Below are positions 5,823 through 9,168 of a DNA stretch of 9,168 nt, one piece after another; positions within the stretch are counted from its first letter, which is position 1, and every line of letters starts with the position of its first letter. This stretch comes from an uncultured Persicitalea sp. (GTDB lineage: Bacteria > Bacteroidota > Bacteroidia > Cytophagales > Spirosomataceae). The position numbers and the translations under genes are program-made. The stretch spans positions 1 to 9,168 of the forward strand of contig CATMVR010000144.1 in the NCBI GenBank assembly GCA_950075905.1. Reading direction: 5' to 3'. Under the pieces are notes generated by a model that did no database searches, was not told the origin of the DNA, and was given only the letters and a program-made list of their open reading frames with translations.

Positions 5823-7274
5823 TTACTCTACCACCGCCTCGGCCTCGATTTCTACCAGATAATCGTCCCCGATCAGCTCGGCCCGAATCATCGTATTGGC
5901 GGGTTGAATGCTGCCGAAGCGTTCGCCGTGCGCGCGGGCCACGGCCTCCCAGTCGTGGATATTCCGAATATAAATCCGGGTGCGAACAACCTGTTCCAGA
6001 TTCCCGCCCAGCGACTGAATGGCTCCTTCCAGCTTGTCAAAGATGTAGTGGGTTTGGGCGGCCGCGTCGGTACCGCCCATGGCTTTGGGGCCGTGGGTAG
6101 CCGTAGTACCCGACACCAGAATACGATTTCCCTTTCGTACCGCCCGGCTGAATCCGGCAATATCCTCCCAGATGGTCCCGCTCAGTGCCTTGGTGCGTCC
6201 GTCGGTGCCGGCTACGGTAGGATAGGGCGCGGGAAAGCCTTCCAGATGGTGACTCAGGTCGCCCGATGCGGTCAGGAAGGGAGGCTTGCGGTACTCGTCG
6301 CCGCAATCGCCGGGAATGGTTTCCAGTTGGGCAAGTATTTTCCCGATTTCGTCCTTGTCCTGCTGATCCAGCGTGAAGCTGAATAGTGTATCATTGTCGG
6401 CGATGTGAGCGGACTCGCCCAGCCGCGCTCCGATGATCACCCCGGCTACCGCGGGCTGATCGAGGATGTACTTACTGGCGATATTGGCGGTACTGGCGCT
6501 ATGCTTTTGTGCCACTGTACTCAGTACCCTTAGTAAAGCCTGAAACTTCTCCCAGCCCCCGGCGGTGTCAATAAAGCGTTTATACTTCATCTGCGACCAG
6601 GTCAGGGAATCGTCAAGGGCAGGTTCCGGTTTCCCCAGCCATTTGTCCGACAAAAATCCACCCGCCACCGTGCCAAAGGCCAGAAGTTTGACATTATGCT
6701 TTAAACACAGCCCGGTCATTTTGCCCGCCGCGCGCTGATCGAGCAACGAGTAGCATACCTGATTGGAAACTACCTCAATGCCGCTGTTGACGATGATCTG
6801 TAAGTGTGCGGTATCAAAATTGGTCAGGCCCAGGTACCTGATGAGTCCTTCTTCCTTCAACTCCTGCAACCAGTACAGACAATCGACCCAGGAGGGGTGA
6901 GCGTACTGCCAGGCATGAAACTGCATGAGGTCAATTTGCTCTGACTGCATGCGGGTCAGGGCCGTTTGCACCGCTTCCCGCACCTGCTGTTTGGTGATTT
7001 GGCCCGGAGAAGGTACCCACTTGGTAAAAAGTTGCGCTGCTCCCTTGCCGTAAGTAGTACGGAAGGAACCGGCTATCTCTTCGGCTGAGCCGTAATGATC
7101 GGCCATATCGAAGGTGTTAAATCCGGCTTCAGTATAGGCATGCATGGCTCCGGCCGCCTTGTTGGGATCTACTTTGGTGCCATCCCGTTCCAGATCAGCA
7201 ATTTGCCATAGGCCCGTTAGGGCGCGGCAGATAGTTAGGCCGGGAGCGAGTTCGGTATATTTGGAATTGTTCAT
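5823..7274 (-). CDS. Aldo/keto reductase-RidA fusion protein
   Basis: This 483-residue protein has two domains. Residues about 5-330 form an aldo/keto reductase with the usual tetrad: D56 and Y61 in FDMADHYG, K85 in LFTKW, H120 in IDLMQFHAW. Further hallmarks are GLTNF (149-153), SNQVCYSLLDQR (170-181) and a late IIGAR NADPH-binding segment (280-284). Residues about 358-483 are a RidA/YjgF/UK114 domain (RILVSGTTATHGP, IFDKLEGAIQSLGG, VVRTRIYIRNI, YLVEIEAEAVV). The reductase should reduce a carbonyl with NAD(P)H; RidA domains act on reactive enamines or imines or bind small metabolites. In the RidA part the arginine of the usual PAR motif, needed for deaminase activity in RidA proper, is replaced by N460 (QPANTMIR). 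That domain may therefore bind rather than deaminate. Substrate unknown. The ATG at 7274 is preceded by a CTAAC-rich leader. Confidence 0.9.
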   Translation of the reverse strand: MNNSKYTELAPGLTICRALTGLWQIADLERDGTKVDPNKAAGAMHAYTEAGFNTFDMADHYGSAEEIAGSFRTTYGKGAAQLFTKWVPSPGQITKQQVREAVQTALTRMQSEQIDLMQFHAWQYAHPSWVDCLYWLQELKEEGLIRYLGLTNFDTAHLQIIVNSGIEVVSNQVCYSLLDQRAAGKMTGLCLKHNVKLLAFGTVAGGFLSDKWLGKPEPALDDSLTWSQMKYKRFIDTAGGWEKFQALLRVLSTVAQKHSASTANIASKYILDQPAVAGVIIGARLGESAHIADNDTLFSFTLDQQDKDEIGKILAQLETIPGDCGDEYRKPPFLTASGDLSHHLEGFPAPYPTVAGTDGRTKALSGTIWEDIAGFSRAVRKGNRILVSGTTATHGPKAMGGTDAAAQTHYIFDKLEGAIQSLGGNLEQVVRTRIYIRNIHDWEAVARAHGERFGSIQPANTMIRAELIGDDYLVEIEAEAVVE

Positions 7275-7276
7275 GA

Positions 7277-7311
7277 GTTAGGTTGTTAGGGGTTAGGTAG
7301 GTAGCTGTTAG
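7277..7311. repeat. Short degenerate GTTAGG repeat tract in the AKR-RidA leader
   Basis: GTTAGG occurs at 7277-7282, 7285-7290 and 7292-7297, followed by GGTAG and GTTAG variants to 7311. On the coding (-) strand this is a CTAAC-rich leader ending 2 bp before the AKR-RidA start codon, in the place where a ribosome binding site would be. No Shine-Dalgarno sequence is present. Function unknown; it may be simple slippage-derived sequence. Confidence 0.6.
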
Positions 7312-7382
7312 CCATTAGTATTTTTCGATTAGTGGTCAACTTATTCCAGGCAATGACGAAAAAGCCAATAGCAAGCAGCTTG

Positions 7383-8861
7383 TCACTCCGGCGGTAGCTG
7401 CGAAAATAATTTCTCGGTATCCACTCCCGATTCTTTGAGTTTCCGCCATTGGCGGTAAAAAACCAAAGAGGCAAAAACCATGACCAGCAGCCAAACGGGG
7501 GTAGAGTGAAAGTACCAGGCCGATACCTCGGCCAAAAGGTCTTTTCGAATATGGATTATCAGAAAGGCGCTGAGTAGCAATATGCCCGGCAACGCAATGA
7601 ACAGCTGCACCTTACGGGATGTAAACAGCACAACCTGACTAGCGATCGTCGGATTTCTCAACGGCAATACCAGCACCGATACGCTCATGAGCAGAAAATT
7701 GACCAGCATGGAGGTTACCATGATGTCGATTCCGAGAAAAAAATCACCGGCAAAATGGCTTCCCAAAATTCCAATCGTAGCCATGCCTCCGCTCAGCAGA
7801 ATAGCCCGCTGTGGGGTACGCTTTTGCGGGTGAACCGCCGCCAAACTACGCGGAAAGATACCATCTTCCGCCCACGAAAAAACCAGGCGCGATACCGACA
7901 GAAGCATAGCGGGCAGGTCGTTGAGCAAAGCGATGGCCGCCCCGAACAGAATCAGGACGCTCAACTGGGCGGGCAACAGGTAGCTGAGCAGTCCGGCGGC
8001 GGTAATGTCCTGCCGGGTGGCCTCGGCGGCCACAAACTGCCAGGGTACGGCATGGTACACGGCGTAAGTAAAGGCCATGTAAAACAGCCCAACCGTGAGT
8101 ATAGCCAGGCCAATGGCCCGGGGCAGGTTTCGGGTAGGGTGACTGGCTTCACCACCCGCCTGCGCGATGGAGTCGAAACCAATGAAGCTGGAAAAGAGCA
8201 AGGCTGCCGCCGATAGAAAAGTTGGCCAGTGAAAGTTTGTAGCTTCTACCGTAGAAACGACTTTGTCTGTACCAACCACACGCATAAAATCAGCATGGTC
8301 AAAACTAAATCCGGCGATAATCACAACCCCTCCGAGTACAAACATGAGTACCATAAGCGGAATCAGCGTTCGCTCGTACCATTTGATACCCTGCATATTG
8401 ACCAGCACGAATGTCCATAAAATGAGCAAAGAAAGCCCAACCCGAAGCCAGCCCGTATCGAGTGCCGCGGCCAGTTCGGTCCAGGCCAAAGCCGCAAAGA
8501 AATCCCGGAAGAAAGGTACAATCACGTAGGAGATTACCCCAATAACAATGGACAACCCAAACCACTGAGAAAAGCTGGCAATAAAGCCCAGATAAGGGTG
8601 CAACGAACGACTGGCGTACAAGTACGAACCACCCGCCCGGGGCATGGCGGACGCCAGGATAGCGTACGCCAAAGCCGCAAAAAGCGCCGGAACGGCCGCA
8701 AACAGGAAAGCCGGAAGTACATAAGGGCCTATGCCCGGCACATTCCGCTGAATCATGAAGGGAACTACGTAAATGGACGCCCCGATCATGGAGCAGATTC
8801 CCGTAGCGGTAAGCCCCATAAGGCCCAGTTGTCGGGTTAAGTGGGGCGAGGAGTTGGGCAT
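7383..8861 (-). CDS. APC superfamily amino acid permease
   Basis: This 492-residue integral membrane protein has about 12 hydrophobic helices, normal for the amino acid-polyamine-organocation family. The unwound first helix carries SMIGASIYVVP (24-34), equivalent to the substrate-binding GxG region. The conserved loop PRAGGSYLYASRSL follows at 74-87. The sixth helix has GFDSIAQAGGEASHP (228-242), with the following TRNLPRAI signature. It should import amino acids or related amines with a cation gradient; the substrate cannot be read from sequence. The C-terminus is a charged tail (WRKLKESGVDTEKLF). The start at 8861 lies 34 bp after the NagB-like stop codon with no terminator between them, so the two may be co-transcribed. 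A 108-bp gap separates it from the AKR-RidA gene downstream on its strand. Confidence 0.92.
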   Translation of the reverse strand: MPNSSPHLTRQLGLMGLTATGICSMIGASIYVVPFMIQRNVPGIGPYVLPAFLFAAVPALFAALAYAILASAMPRAGGSYLYASRSLHPYLGFIASFSQWFGLSIVIGVISYVIVPFFRDFFAALAWTELAAALDTGWLRVGLSLLILWTFVLVNMQGIKWYERTLIPLMVLMFVLGGVVIIAGFSFDHADFMRVVGTDKVVSTVEATNFHWPTFLSAAALLFSSFIGFDSIAQAGGEASHPTRNLPRAIGLAILTVGLFYMAFTYAVYHAVPWQFVAAEATRQDITAAGLLSYLLPAQLSVLILFGAAIALLNDLPAMLLSVSRLVFSWAEDGIFPRSLAAVHPQKRTPQRAILLSGGMATIGILGSHFAGDFFLGIDIMVTSMLVNFLLMSVSVLVLPLRNPTIASQVVLFTSRKVQLFIALPGILLLSAFLIIHIRKDLLAEVSAWYFHSTPVWLLVMVFASLVFYRQWRKLKESGVDTEKLFSQLPPE

Positions 8862-8895
8862 AGAGGAAGGTAGTGTTTAGAAAAGTAGCTTTGTT

Positions 8896-9168
8896 TTATT
8901 TTCCCAACTCCGAAGCCGCGTCCTCATCCAGCATCACTATAATCTGCTCATTGGTCTGTACCAGGCTTACCGGAAAATCCTCCGAGACTTCCCCTTCCAG
9001 GGCGCGCTTTACAACGCCGGCTTTGTTTTTACCGCTCACCATCACGATAAGCTGTTTGGCCTCGCGGGCATGGCGCAGGCCGAGCGTAATGCCATGCGTG
9101 AGCGGCGTGGCTTTGGTAAAGTACTTCTGTCCAACCTCCGCCGTAATCGGGTCTAATACGCTCAGATG
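8896..9168 (-). CDS. Glucosamine-6-phosphate deaminase / 6-phosphogluconolactonase family protein, C-terminal part (5' end outside window)
   Basis: The frame is open to the window edge and gives the last 90 residues. It has the C-terminal signature of the NagB/6PGL family: LTHGITLGLRHAREAKQLIV, then SGKNKAGVVKRALEGEV, then DFPVSLVQTNEQIIVMLDEDAA. In NagB the region PxTxGIxxLxxAK...xxGxxKAxAVxxAxxG binds and closes over the sugar phosphate. The likely reaction is conversion of glucosamine-6-phosphate to fructose-6-phosphate and ammonia in the cytoplasm. The catalytic aspartates and histidine lie in the missing part, so a divergent paralogue cannot be excluded. It is 34 bp upstream of the permease gene on the same strand, suggesting a shared transcript. 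Confidence 0.85.
   Translation of the reverse strand, partial: HLSVLDPITAEVGQKYFTKATPLTHGITLGLRHAREAKQLIVMVSGKNKAGVVKRALEGEVSEDFPVSLVQTNEQIIVMLDEDAASELGK

Noticed and set aside
7325..7367. TTTTTCG...CGAAAAA inverted pair after the permease stop as a terminator
   Set aside because: The stem is seven AT-rich pairs with a loop of about 30 bases and no following T-run on the transcribed strand.
7286..7474. Short - strand frame overlapping the permease 3' end and the gap before AKR-RidA
   Set aside because: It begins inside the permease gene in another frame, has no conserved motif, and is more simply chance.

Overview
The window looks like chromosome of a member of the Bacteroidota, most likely Cytophagales (Spirosomataceae-like). 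The reasons are signal peptides ending in ...AQ, a Cys-anchored lipoprotein, a GldL-like HWxGA mini-protein, a GxxExxY gene, a glutamine-dependent NadE of the type usual in this phylum, moderately high GC in genes against AT-rich gaps, and starts without strong Shine-Dalgarno sequences. Species cannot be fixed from the sequence alone.

Left end (1-1373, + strand): the last 45 codons of a sterol desaturase/fatty acid hydroxylase family gene, which stops unusually soon after its third histidine box. About 50 bp later comes a secreted Asp-box (sialidase-like) beta-propeller protein. Its stop codon touches a cluster of three nested palindromes (1373-1460). This cluster fills almost the whole gap to the convergent nadE gene.

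From 1464 to the right end every gene is on the - strand. In + coordinate order they are nadE (NAD+ synthetase with fused glutaminase), a small lipoprotein with an SRPBCC-like C-terminus, a 59-residue two-helix membrane protein resembling the N-terminus of GldL, a GxxExxY (PD-(D/E)xK-like) gene, a small secreted beta-rich protein, an aldo/keto reductase-RidA fusion, an APC-type amino acid permease, and the 3' part of a NagB/6-phosphogluconolactonase family gene. Transcription runs from right to left. The NagB-like gene and the permease are only 34 bp apart and may be one unit. The other gaps are 92-259 bp and suggest mostly separate transcription. I see no coherent pathway across the whole window; sialidase-like and NagB-like genes would fit amino-sugar use but lie 7.5 kb apart on opposite strands.

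The most interesting part is 4582-5367. Here the GxxExxY gene sits inside a 786-bp segment bounded by 48-bp inverted repeats (43 of 48 positions identical). A second, inner pair of inverted repeats (36 of 41 identical) hugs the gene, and there is a fifth copy between them. All five units share a CGCTGAT...TGATTT core with GAT steps every 9-10 bp. The stop codons of both the GxxExxY gene and the neighbouring secreted-protein gene lie inside repeat units. This has the look of a small mobile or amplifiable module, although no target-site duplication is visible.
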